Assembly: GCA_965249745.1 (NCBI GenBank)
Contig: OZ252252.1
Coordinates: forward strand, 3,844,001 to 3,908,000
Source: JANYHH01 sp965249745
GTDB taxonomy: Bacteria; Deinococcota; Deinococci; Deinococcales; JAAFIG01
Direction: 5' to 3'
Length of the DNA: 64,000 nt
Made by a program: the position numbers and the translations under genes. Positions 53,368-61,482 of this stretch are shown in pieces (the first letter of the stretch is position 1; every line of letters starts with the position of its first letter). The notes beneath the pieces were generated by a model that saw nothing but the letters and a program-made list of their open reading frames with translations, was not told the DNA's origin and ran no database searches.

Positions 53368-55986
53368 ATGCGTGATGTCAAATTCAAGGGACTACTCTCA
53401 GGCGGGCTAGTCGTGGCCGGACTAACGGCGGGCGCGGTCGCGGCCGGTTTCTCGTTCTTCGGCGCGGTCGGACCGCAAGCGGACGGTACGGGCGTCACCC
53501 CGAACAGTTGGGTACTGACCCCGGCGGGCTTACAGGTGGAGGTCGGCGACCGTCCGATGGGCGTGGCGACCAGCCCCGATGGGCACTATCTGGCAATCGT
53601 CAACTGCGGGCAGGGCGTGCAAAGCTTGGCGCTGTTCGATACCTATAGCCGCAAGGTCGTGCAGAGCATCCCGTACAACGCGCCGGAAGCGCTGTACATC
53701 GGTGTGACTTGGAGCAGCGACGGCAAGAGCCTGTACGCCTCGGGCGGTGGGAACAACAAGGTTCGCACCTACAGCTTCGACGCGGGCCGCCTGACCGAAG
53801 GCTCGAGCATCGTGCTAGGTGACGCGAGCAGCATCATTTTTCCGTCGGGCTTAGCCGCCTCACCGGACGGTAAGACGCTGTTCGTGGCCAACAACCTGGG
53901 AAACACGGTTTCGGCCGTGGACATCAACTCCAGCCGCACCCAGACGACCTTCAAGACGATCAAATTCGGCAATCCCGCGAGTGGCACCGACATTGGACCG
54001 ATGCCATTGGCGCTGCAACTCACGCCAGACGGCAAGACCTTGTACGTCGCCTTGGAGAATGCCAAGTCGGTCGCCGTGGTGGACACCGCCACGCTGAAAG
54101 AGACGGCTCGAGTCGAAGTCGGCGAGCATCCGACCGCGCTGGCACTGACCCAGGACGGCAAGACGCTGTACGCCGCAAACACCAACGCCAACACGGTCAG
54201 CGCCGTGGACTCTGGGACGAACAAGGTCAGCCGCACGCTGAACCTCGAGCCGTACCCGAACGCCCCAGCCGGTTCGATGCCGCACGCGCTGGCTGTCTCC
54301 CCGGACGCGAAGACGCTCTACGTGGCTTTGGCGGGCGAGAACGCGGTCGCCGTCGTGGACACTGCTTCAGGTAATGTCACCGGGCGCATCCCGACCGCCT
54401 GGTTCCCGAGCACGCTGGCGCTCAGCAAAGACGGCAGCCTGCTATTCGCCACCAACATGAAGGGGCTGGGCGCGGGTCCGAACCCGCAGGGTCCAGTTCC
54501 CGACAAGCGCAACCCGGCCGAACAGTACATCGCCTCAATGGCTCGAGGAACCGTCAGCGTCATCGCCCGCCCGGACACGACGGCGCTGACCGCGTACAGT
54601 GCGCAGGTCGTTAAGAACAATGGTCTGGAAAACACCAAGGGCGTCTTGGCTCGAGCCGCTTCCAGTACGCCGCACGCGATTCCGCTCCGACCCGGCGATC
54701 CCAGCCCGATCAAACACGTGATCTATGTCCTCAAAGAGAACCGCACCTACGATCAGGTTTTCGGATCACTCAAGGAGGGCAACGGCGAGCCGAGCCTGGA
54801 ACTCTTCGGTCAGGACGTGACTCCAAACCACCGCGCCTTGGCGCTCGAGTTCGGGCTGTTCGACAACCTGTACGCCGACGCCGAGGTCAGCGCCGACGGG
54901 CACAACTGGACGATGGGCGCGATGGCCACCGCCTACACCCAGAAGAACTGGCCCGCCAATTACTCGCCGCGTGGCCGCGCCTACGACTTCGAGATGGGGT
55001 CCACCGCCAGCCCACCGGCCGCCGGATACCTGTTCGATTACGCCAAACGCGCCGGGTTGGATTACCGCTCCTACGGCGAGTTCAACGACTTCGCTTCTGC
55101 TGTCCCGAACGTCAAGCCAACCCTGTTCGCCACCGCGCTCGAGGGGCGGCTCTCGCCGACCTTCCCAGGGTACGACATGGGCATCAGCGATCAGGTGCGC
55201 TTCGAGGCCTGGAAGAAGGAATTCGACGGTTACGTGACCTCTGGCAAGCTGCCGCAGCTCTCGGTCGTGCGCCTCCCGAGGGATCACACCAACGGCACGC
55301 GGGCCGGTTCACCCGTACCCGCCGCGTACGTGGCGGACAACGACTTGGCGCTCGGACGCTTGGTAGAAACCGTCTCTAAGAGCATCTACTGGAAGGACAC
55401 GGCGATCTTCGTCGTCGAAGACGACGCGCAGAACGGCGCGGACCACGTGGATGCGCACCGGATGCCCGCACTGGCGATCAGTGCCTACTCGAAACGCGGC
55501 GCTCGAGATCACACGCAGTACTCGACGGTCTCGGTGCTCCGCACGATCGAGCTGATCCTGGGCTTGCCGCCGATGACCCAGTTCGATGCCGCTGCGACCC
55601 CGATGATCGCCGCGTTCCAGGACACGCCGGATTTGAAAACGTACACCGCGATCACCCCGAAGCAGCCCTTGGATCAGATGAACACGGTGCTGTCCTACAA
55701 ATCGAATCTCTCGGATCACCTGAACCTGTCCAAAGCCGACGCCGTGGACGAGCGCGTTTTCAACGACATCATCTGGCACGCCGTCAAGGGCGCGAACACA
55801 CCGATGCCCGTCGTGAAAGCCACGGTCAGACCCAACCCGCTGAACGCGGAAGCCCAGCGCAGCTACCGCGCCTGGAAACGCCAACAGATGTCCACCGCCA
55901 GCCCGGCCGTAAGCACTGAGGTGCAAGCGTTCGATAACTTGAGTGCAGCCATACTTGATTCACCACTCAAGTTACGCAGTGATTAA
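53368..55986 (+). CDS. Secreted YncE-like beta-propeller / alkaline-phosphatase-superfamily fusion protein 2
   Basis: This 872-residue protein is a tandem paralogue of the preceding one. The ATG at 53368 follows AGGAG; the frame is open further upstream. Signal segment, propeller and phosphoesterase domain are all kept (GAVGPQADGTGVTPN, KENRTYDQVFGSLKEGNG, VEDDAQNGADHVDAHRMP, LGLPPMTQFDAAATPMI). The C-terminal ~45 residues differ from the paralogue and abut an IS remnant. The two genes are 65 nt apart and likely co-transcribed from the PHO-like promoter. Confidence 0.85.
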   Translation: MRDVKFKGLLSGGLVVAGLTAGAVAAGFSFFGAVGPQADGTGVTPNSWVLTPAGLQVEVGDRPMGVATSPDGHYLAIVNCGQGVQSLALFDTYSRKVVQSIPYNAPEALYIGVTWSSDGKSLYASGGGNNKVRTYSFDAGRLTEGSSIVLGDASSIIFPSGLAASPDGKTLFVANNLGNTVSAVDINSSRTQTTFKTIKFGNPASGTDIGPMPLALQLTPDGKTLYVALENAKSVAVVDTATLKETARVEVGEHPTALALTQDGKTLYAANTNANTVSAVDSGTNKVSRTLNLEPYPNAPAGSMPHALAVSPDAKTLYVALAGENAVAVVDTASGNVTGRIPTAWFPSTLALSKDGSLLFATNMKGLGAGPNPQGPVPDKRNPAEQYIASMARGTVSVIARPDTTALTAYSAQVVKNNGLENTKGVLARAASSTPHAIPLRPGDPSPIKHVIYVLKENRTYDQVFGSLKEGNGEPSLELFGQDVTPNHRALALEFGLFDNLYADAEVSADGHNWTMGAMATAYTQKNWPANYSPRGRAYDFEMGSTASPPAAGYLFDYAKRAGLDYRSYGEFNDFASAVPNVKPTLFATALEGRLSPTFPGYDMGISDQVRFEAWKKEFDGYVTSGKLPQLSVVRLPRDHTNGTRAGSPVPAAYVADNDLALGRLVETVSKSIYWKDTAIFVVEDDAQNGADHVDAHRMPALAISAYSKRGARDHTQYSTVSVLRTIELILGLPPMTQFDAAATPMIAAFQDTPDLKTYTAITPKQPLDQMNTVLSYKSNLSDHLNLSKADAVDERVFNDIIWHAVKGANTPMPVVKATVRPNPLNAEAQRSYRAWKRQQMSTASPAVSTEVQAFDNLSAAILDSPLKLRSD
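55935..55974 (+). terminator. 11-bp hairpin at the 3' end of the second phosphoesterase gene
   Basis: TAACTTGAGTG (55935-55945) pairs perfectly with 55964-55974 around an 18-nt loop. It lies inside the last codons of the gene, directly before the IS-derived sequence. It may be a terminator or the scar of the insertion. Confidence 0.5.
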
Positions 55987-56880
55987 GAATCGTGTACGGT
56001 AGAGCCTCCTGCGGTCACAGGAGGCTTACCAATGAATCTAGCACGCGTCTCCGAGTACCTCCACGCCCTCATCACCGTAACACCTGCCTTGGAGAAAGCC
56101 TCACACGACGCGCTCAACCGCGCTGTGACAGCTCTCTGAGTTCAGAATCCGTACTCGAGGCGAAAGAAAGGGCACCATCCTTACGCGGTTGTGCCTTCAA
56201 ACTCAAGGACACCAAAACCGGTGCGTTCACCCTCGCTGTGAACGTCGTCCTGCTCTGCTGGACGGATGGCAAGACCACCATCCCAATCGCGTTTCGCATC
56301 TACGAAGGCAAGCAAGTTGGCAAAATCAGTCTCGCCGTGGAATTGCTCGAGGCGGCTTTCACGCTCGGCTTCACTCCGACGCATGTGTTGTTCGACTCGT
56401 GGTACGCGTCTCAAGGTGTGTTTGACGCTGTGCATCGCTTGGGAGCGAATTTCGTCACGCGGTTGAAGAAGAACCGCTTGCTGAACGGTAAACAACTCAA
56501 GCGGCATCGCTTGACACCGTACTGGTCGAGCTTAGGGTTGCGGGGTGGTACAGCGGTGGCGGTGTACCGTCGTGGCAATAAGTTCTACGCGACGAGTGAC
56601 TTGGAACTCGAGTGGCAGGGGGTGAAAGCGTTGTATCACGCGCGAGCAGTGATTGAGGAGGTGTTTCGCTCACTCAAGCAAACCTGTGGTTGAGGGTGCA
56701 ATTGCGATCTGTGCGTGGGTATCGGCAGCATTTAGCGGCGGGGGTGTTGTCGTGGTTGTACTTAGATCGGGTGCGACGCTCGAGGCGGACGAGTGTGTAT
56801 CGAGTGCGTCGGGGTCACATCTCTGGGCGTGTGCCAGTCTCGAAAGCTGATGTGCTCGACTTCCTCACCACTGCGATTCA
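55987..56880 (+). mobile_element. Decayed IS4-type insertion sequence with broken transposase
   Basis: The transposase reading is in three pieces. The N-terminus (56032-56139) is MNLARVSEYLHALITVTPAL... ending after 35 codons. A central part in another frame carries CWTDGKTTIPIAFRIYEGKQ, VLFDSWYASQGVF (second catalytic Asp), VTRLKKNR and ARAVIEEVFRSLKQ (catalytic Glu). A tail in a third frame from 56690 reads VRGYRQHLAAGVLSWLYLDR. The segment with the first catalytic Asp is missing. It cannot move on its own. Terminal inverted repeats and target duplication were not found, so the ends are approximate. Confidence 0.8.
56003..56026 (+). promoter_or_regulatory. Hairpin hiding the transposase RBS
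   Basis: AGCCTCCTG (56003-56011) pairs with CAGGAGGCT (56018-56026), 9 bp with a 6-nt loop; the 3' arm holds the AGGAGG RBS of the ATG at 56032. Such structures keep read-through transcripts from producing transposase. Confidence 0.6.
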
Positions 56881-56903
56881 CCAATCACTCGTCTCGAACT
56901 CAA

Positions 56904-56931
56904 TTGTCACAGAATCATATTATGTTATAAT
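56904..56931 (+). promoter_or_regulatory. Leaderless promoter of the toxin-antitoxin pair
   Basis: TTGTCA (56904-56909) and a perfect TATAAT (56926-56931) are 16 nt apart, and the ATG at 56939 lies 7 nt after the -10, so the transcript should start at the ATG. No RBS is visible. The repeats TTATGTTAT and CATGTTATG around the -10 may be the antitoxin operator. Confidence 0.7.
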
Positions 56932-56938
56932 TCATGTT

Positions 56939-57166
56939 ATGAAAGCTACACTCAATGTCACGGTCGAACGTGAACTGGCCAATTACCTAGAGCGATATCG
57001 TACTGCCCACCGTCTCAAAACACGCTCTGATGCGATTGAAGAAGCAATCCGCACATTGCGCCGCTCAGAACTCGAGAGAGACGCTATGCTGGCTGCAAAC
57101 GATCCCGACCAGCAAGCCGATGCTGACTGGTGGGCCTTCACAAATGCGGATGGCTTGCGTGGCTGA
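56939..57166 (+). CDS. Ribbon-helix-helix antitoxin
   Basis: This 75-residue protein has an N-terminal RHH DNA-binding fold (ATLNVTVERELANYLERYR, then TRSDAIEEAIRTLRR) and an acidic, Trp-containing tail (DQQADADWWAFTNADG) of the kind that wraps the toxin. The frame is open upstream into the transposase tail at 56690, but the dedicated promoter and homology set the start at 56939. Its end overlaps the toxin start. It should neutralise MazF and repress the operon. Confidence 0.85.
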   Translation: MKATLNVTVERELANYLERYRTAHRLKTRSDAIEEAIRTLRRSELERDAMLAANDPDQQADADWWAFTNADGLRG

Positions 57167-57521
57167 ACGCATTCGGCGCGGGACACTCTGGTGGGTCAAC
57201 CACGATCCTGCCCTTGGCTCAGAAGCCGCGATGACCAGACCAGCACTGGTAGTTTCAATAGATGCCATGAACCTACACTCCAGAACGGTCATCGTATGCC
57301 CATTAACCTCGAGCGTTCACCGCGTTTACAGCTTCGAGGTCTTCATTCCAGCCGGTGATGGCAATTTAGAGCGGGATTCAAAAGCTCAACCGCAACTGCT
57401 GCGTGCAGTGGATAAACAGCGGTTGCAAGGGTTCATTGGTGTCGTTTCACCCGAAACGCTCGCATTGGTCACAGAGGTAATTGCTGTCATTAATGGAATG
57501 AAGGAGTCTAATTCGAATTAA
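57159..57521 (+). CDS. mazF: MazF/PemK-type endoribonuclease toxin
   Basis: The protein is about 120 residues from the GTG at 57159; ATGs at 57144 and 57150 are alternatives. Family features are IRRGTLWWVNHDPALGSE, MTRPALVVSIDAMN, TVIVCPLTSSVHRV, QPQLLRAVDKQRLQGFIGVV and the C-terminal helix. The conserved Arg and Ser/Thr of the catalytic site lie in TRPALVV and PLTSS. MazF toxins cut mRNA at short sequences. It is translationally coupled to the antitoxin. Confidence 0.9.
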   Translation: MAERIRRGTLWWVNHDPALGSEAAMTRPALVVSIDAMNLHSRTVIVCPLTSSVHRVYSFEVFIPAGDGNLERDSKAQPQLLRAVDKQRLQGFIGVVSPETLALVTEVIAVINGMKESNSN

Positions 57522-57583
57522 GCGTTGAGTGGTCTGGGAAACTTCACCTGCCACGCTAGAGCAACCCATGGAGACAACGAGTT

Positions 57584-57632
57584 CTCGAGTGGGACACGTT
57601 GCATTCCAAGGCAACAGCCCATACCACTCGAG
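57584..57632. repeat. Inverted repeat with CTCGAG ends
   Basis: CTCGAGTGG (57584-57592) and CCACTCGAG (57624-57632) are perfect complements and enclose an inner GTTGC/GCAAC pair, giving a nested hairpin between the toxin gene and the next promoter. It may terminate the toxin-antitoxin transcript. Confidence 0.55.
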
Positions 57633-57637
57633 CTTGG

Positions 57638-57680
57638 TTGACCTGCGCTTGACCCCTGCCTGACCTAGCCCAGCTATTCA
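57638..57680 (+). promoter_or_regulatory. PHO-box-like triple direct repeat upstream of the PhnP-like gene
   Basis: TTGAC at 57638 and 57649 and CTGAC at 57660 recur with an exact 11-bp period. TATTCA at 57675-57680 could be the -10. The layout copies that of the box at 49569. Confidence 0.55.
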
Positions 57681-57702
57681 TGGTCCATATCACGGAGGTC
57701 AG

Positions 57703-58737
57703 GTGCGTTACACACTTCGCGTCAACGGCTTGGACAACGCTTATATCCGGGAGTTCGGCTGCGATTGCGCCCGCTGCGCTCGCCGCACGAGGGCCGCTAA
57801 TACTTCTATGTCCCTGTTCGCCGAGGACGAGCGCGGAGAGTTGCTGTCGCACGTCCTGTTCGATGCTGGCGCGGGCGTCATGGACAGCCTGTTGGAGTAC
57901 CCGCCGCTTCAGGTGACGCCGCGTTTGGACGCGGTGGTGCTGACGCACTGGCACGCGGACCACACGGCCGAACTGACACGACTATGCAACACCTGGTCGC
58001 GCTCGAGGCGGAGGCGCGGTGAACCAAGTCCCAGGGTCCCGGTCTGGTGTCGCACCGGAAGCGCGACCTGGCTCGAGCGGTTGTACCCGCACCTGCACCT
58101 GTCGGGTCTGGACTTACATCACTTTGGCGGGGCGGAACCAATGGGGACTCTGCTAGACGGCTTCGGACTCGAGTTGCCGGGGGTGAAAATCACACCGATC
58201 TCTCAGTCGCATTCCACGGCCGACCTGAACCCGGAACGACCCGCTGAAGCGCTCCCCTGCTGCGCCGGGTACCTCCTCGAGTTCTCCGATCACGAGGTCG
58301 GGGATCACAAGGTCGGGCTGCTGTGGGATTTGGATGCCAGCAATCTCTGGCTCGAGGACCCGTCATCGGAGGCGGTGCGGCGCTTGCGGGGCGCGGATCA
58401 CATTTTCTTTGATAGCAACACCTGGGCGTACAGCGCCAGCCCGGACGGTCGCCCCGCCAGTCACGCGTCGTTTGCCCTGATTCAGAGGTTCGCACGGGTC
58501 TTGGAACCCAAGCAAAGCTGGCTGGTGCATCTGAGCGGTCACGAGGACGCGCCCGGCGACGGGTTCGGCTGGGAGGACAGCCGTTGGCAACTCGAGGCGG
58601 AACGGGTCTGGGCGGAGCGGGGTTTGCCAGGAAACGTGCGCGTTCCAGCCTTGGGCGAAACGATTTCGCTCGGGATGGGAGCTGCGGCGCTTCTCGAGGA
58701 GATCCAGGAAGTTGAACGTCTCGAGACTCGGCAGTAG
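57703..58737 (+). CDS. PhnP-like metallo-beta-lactamase-fold phosphodiesterase
   Basis: This 344-residue protein starts with GTG after GGAGGT. It has an N-terminal GCDCARCARR (Cys20, 22, 25), like the extra zinc site of PhnP, the metal site THWHADH (His82, His84, Asp86, His87), a middle SQSHSTADLN, LLWDLDASNLW and a C-terminal VHLSGHEDAPGDG. PhnP opens cyclic ribose phosphates in phosphonate use. At 344 residues it is longer than PhnP (about 250), so another phosphodiester substrate is possible. Confidence 0.75.
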   Translation: MRYTLRVNGLDNAYIREFGCDCARCARRTRAANTSMSLFAEDERGELLSHVLFDAGAGVMDSLLEYPPLQVTPRLDAVVLTHWHADHTAELTRLCNTWSRSRRRRGEPSPRVPVWCRTGSATWLERLYPHLHLSGLDLHHFGGAEPMGTLLDGFGLELPGVKITPISQSHSTADLNPERPAEALPCCAGYLLEFSDHEVGDHKVGLLWDLDASNLWLEDPSSEAVRRLRGADHIFFDSNTWAYSASPDGRPASHASFALIQRFARVLEPKQSWLVHLSGHEDAPGDGFGWEDSRWQLEAERVWAERGLPGNVRVPALGETISLGMGAAALLEEIQEVERLETRQ

Positions 58738-58905
58738 TGAGGTGGGAACAGACAAAATTCGCTAAGAAGTTCCGAGGTTCGTCTCGTGTAACGCCCGACG
58801 AAGTGCGCCTTTCGCAGACCGAAAGGGGCTGAGAAGATTGCCGAATTTGATATTTGCCACAGGTTGATTGAAGCTTGCCGCACAGACCTTTCTAGTTTTA
58901 CTTTT

Positions 58906-58934
58906 GGCTGACAACCGGCTGACTGCACCCTGAC
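58906..58934 (+). promoter_or_regulatory. PHO-box-like triple direct repeat upstream of the DUF4388-like gene
   Basis: CTGAC recurs at 58908, 58919 and 58930, an exact 11-bp period. A weak -10 such as TACTTA (58943-58948) follows. The gene at 59004 reads in the same direction. Confidence 0.5.
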
Positions 58935-58973
58935 GACTTCCATACTTACTTCTGCATTTAATGGAGTCGGGAG

Positions 58974-58991
58974 GCAAGCCCTAGGGCTTGC
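58974..58991. repeat. 18-bp perfect palindrome in the leader of the DUF4388-like gene
   Basis: GCAAGCCCTAGGGCTTGC is its own reverse complement and lies between the predicted promoter and the RBS (GGAGGAG) of the gene at 59004. The same GCAAGCCC/GGGCTTGC arms reappear in the hairpin after the gene (59984-60014). Confidence 0.75.
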
Positions 58992-59003
58992 AATGGAGGA
59001 GAG

Positions 59004-59963
59004 ATGCAGAGTAGTCAAACCGTGCCCGCTCAGGGCATAGAAAACCGTCGCGCCACGTACGCCAGTAGCCTTGAGGGGAATTCGTTCGATCGTGTGATCG
59101 CGCGCTTCGCGGTCCTCACCACCCCGTCCTGGCTCGAGTTTCAACCCGGCAAGCTGTGGTTGCATCTGGAGCGAGGTCAGATCGTCGGCGCACGGGGCGC
59201 GGAGCCGCTCGGTCAGATTTTGATCGCGGGGCGCGCGATCAGTGAGATCAGCCTGGCAGAGGCGCTGCGGCTTCAGGGGAGTCGCCCGCTCGGTCTGACG
59301 CTGACCGACGCGCCGTTTCACCTGCCTCAGGAAACCGTGCGTCGCGCCCTCGAGCGGCAGGTCTACGGTGTGCTGGACAGCTTGGCACTAATGCCGCCGG
59401 AGCGCTACAACTTTTACCGCGCCGAGTCCGCCTTGCCGTTGCATCCCCGCGTGCCGTTGTCGGCGCTGCACGAGCGCGACCGCCTAGACACCGATGGTTC
59501 CGACTTACCGCTGGGTGAATCCTGGCGCATGGGCGCGATCACGGCCGCTACCGCGCTGTCGCCGGACGAGTGGGCGCTGTGTCGGCTGTTGAACGGACGG
59601 CGCACGCTGCAACAGGCGATTGACCGCTTTTCCGCGCTCGAGGACGGCGTGATGCGGGCCAGAGGAGCCGCCAGGTCCTTGATCGGGCGTGGCTTACTTG
59701 AGCCGAGCGCCGTGGCGGGTCTGCGGACAATTGTCGTGGCCAGGAAGCGCGAGATCGGCGCGTCGTACCACCCACCGGCGGGCATGATCGCCAATCTGTT
59801 TCTGCGTCAACTGAACGGTCTAGCGACCGCCCACGAGGTCATGCAGCATCTAAAAATTGAGGCTGATCGGGCCGCTTCTCTACTGACCGGACTGTACCGA
59901 GATCACGTCGTAGACGTAGTGCGCGGCCACTTAGAGCTGAGCCGGTTGCTCGAGGATTACTAG
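59004..59963 (+). CDS. DUF4388/PATAN-like protein
   Basis: This 319-residue protein begins with ASLEGNSFDRVIARFAVLTT, then LEFQPGKLWLHLERGQIVGA and GLTLTDAPFHLPQETVRRAL, a layout like the DUF4388 (PATAN) domain, associated with signalling proteins. A second, winged-helix-like part follows (LCRLLNGRRTLQQAIDRF, NLFLRQLNGLATAHEVMQHL). It has no membrane segment. Function unknown; a regulatory or scaffold role is an inference. Confidence 0.65.
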   Translation: MQSSQTVPAQGIENRRATYASSLEGNSFDRVIARFAVLTTPSWLEFQPGKLWLHLERGQIVGARGAEPLGQILIAGRAISEISLAEALRLQGSRPLGLTLTDAPFHLPQETVRRALERQVYGVLDSLALMPPERYNFYRAESALPLHPRVPLSALHERDRLDTDGSDLPLGESWRMGAITAATALSPDEWALCRLLNGRRTLQQAIDRFSALEDGVMRARGAARSLIGRGLLEPSAVAGLRTIVVARKREIGASYHPPAGMIANLFLRQLNGLATAHEVMQHLKIEADRAASLLTGLYRDHVVDVVRGHLELSRLLEDY

Positions 59964-59983
59964 AGGGCTTCCAAGATCTTTTT

Positions 59984-60014
59984 CGGGGCAAGCCCCTTCA
60001 AGGGGCTTGCCCCG
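59984..60014. terminator. 14-bp hairpin between convergent genes
   Basis: 59984-59997 pairs perfectly with 60001-60014 around a 3-nt loop (CGGGGCAAGCCCCT and its complement). It lies 20 nt after the DUF4388-like stop and 65 nt from the PHP gene stop on the other strand, so it probably ends transcription from both sides, though a T run is absent on the exit sides. Confidence 0.75.
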
Positions 60015-60078
60015 ACCCACGCGAACCGACTGTCTCTGCTTTGAGGAGAAAACACCTCGAGCCAGACTTGGAGGAGCC

Positions 60079-61482
60079 TCACTCGAGTGGCGCTCGAGTA
60101 ATGTGGATGGGATTGGACAGGCACAGCGTTTGCGCCCAGGCTCGCCCGGAACCCAGGTCGGGCTGCGGCGCTCTGGCGTAAACCTCGAGACGGTAATACC
60201 CGTCCATCGGCTCGTGATCCTCGAAGCTGAGATCGTGGTGCGCTCCGGCCTCGAGGTCTACATGTTTGTGATACCAACCGTTTTTCAGCACGACCAGCCG
60301 CGCCGGAAAGCGCAGGTCTTGGAGCTGAACCTCGAGCTGGACCGGATGTTCAGCCCTTAACGTCTCGCCCATGCCCGCCGCGTCGTCGCCTGCTCGAGCG
60401 GTGAAGCGCAGGGTCGGTCCCAGGGTCACATAGGCTGCGCCGTGTCGTAAACCTTGGATAATCGCGCCGGTCTCGAGCGCCTCGGCGCGAACCACGGTCA
60501 CGACTTGACCCAGGCGGTGCCGCCCGCGAAACGGGTCGTGCGAGTCCGTGCCCGCCACGCCGACTATGCGCCGCCCGGCGCGCAGGTGTTCGTCCCAGAG
60601 CGCCAGTTGCCGCGTGTTGTCCTCGCCCTCTTGGTGATGGTAGATCTCCATCAGATCGCACAGGTTCCAGTCGAACTCGTGGTAGCGCCAACCCAGATCC
60701 AACGAGAACGGATGGTTGACGCCGAACAGCGCCCCCTGAGCGTGCGCGGCTCTGGCGGCGTCGTTGATGCTCCAAGTTTCGGGCGCGTCGGTGAACGGGT
60801 TGACCCAACCCTGCAAGCCGTGCAGATTGGCGTGCCCGCGATGCCCGGTGATCTCGAGACCGCGAATCAGGCACAGGTCAGCCGCCCCCTCGAGTTCCTG
60901 CCAACCAGCCGTGGTGAAGTGATCGGTCAGGCTGAGAAAGTCCAGCCCGTGATGCCGCGCCGAGGCGATCACCTCGGCAACCGACGTGCGCCCGTCGCTG
61001 TGATGGCTGTGGCTGTGCAATTCGCCGCGATACCAACCGGGGGTCTGGCTAATGAGGCGGGCCGTCTCGAGCGGCACGGTTTTGACTGGGACCGGATGGA
61101 CCACGATTGGCTCGAGCGGCGGGACTTCGTTAGAAACTTCAACCGTCAAGCGGTAATCAACCGTGTACGCAGTTCGCTCCAGATCCAGTTGCGCCCGCCA
61201 GACGCCGGGCGTGATCTCGCCGCGCAACCCGCCGAGGGACGCGAGCGACGCGCTTAAATCCAGCTCGAGACGCACGTCTCCAATCGCGGCGGGCAGCATC
61301 CGCGAGCCGCGATAGCCGTCGGGCGCGAAGACGGACAGGTAAAGCTGGCAGATGCCGGGCTTGTCGTACGCGAGCCTCACCCGCACGCGGCGCGCGCCCT
61401 CGGGAACGGTGAACTCGTGATAGATGTAAGGTTCAGTCGTCGTGGGCGAGACCGTGCCAGTGAATTCCGCCAGTCGGTTCAT
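60079..61482 (-). CDS. PHP-domain (CehA/McbA-type) metallohydrolase
   Basis: The start is the ATG at 61482, overlapping the stop of the phosphodiesterase gene; the frame is open further upstream. The 467-residue protein has an N-terminal beta-sandwich and a PHP domain with GELHSHSHHSDGRTSVAEVI, SLTDHFTTAGW, LEITGHRGHANL, GVNHPFSLDL and GVAGTDSHDPFRG, the expected metal ligands. No signal peptide is seen. CehA-like members hydrolyse phosphodiester or carbamate bonds; here a phosphoesterase role fits the operon. Confidence 0.85.
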   Translation of the reverse strand: MNRLAEFTGTVSPTTTEPYIYHEFTVPEGARRVRVRLAYDKPGICQLYLSVFAPDGYRGSRMLPAAIGDVRLELDLSASLASLGGLRGEITPGVWRAQLDLERTAYTVDYRLTVEVSNEVPPLEPIVVHPVPVKTVPLETARLISQTPGWYRGELHSHSHHSDGRTSVAEVIASARHHGLDFLSLTDHFTTAGWQELEGAADLCLIRGLEITGHRGHANLHGLQGWVNPFTDAPETWSINDAARAAHAQGALFGVNHPFSLDLGWRYHEFDWNLCDLMEIYHHQEGEDNTRQLALWDEHLRAGRRIVGVAGTDSHDPFRGRHRLGQVVTVVRAEALETGAIIQGLRHGAAYVTLGPTLRFTARAGDDAAGMGETLRAEHPVQLEVQLQDLRFPARLVVLKNGWYHKHVDLEAGAHHDLSFEDHEPMDGYYRLEVYARAPQPDLGSGRAWAQTLCLSNPIHITRAPLE

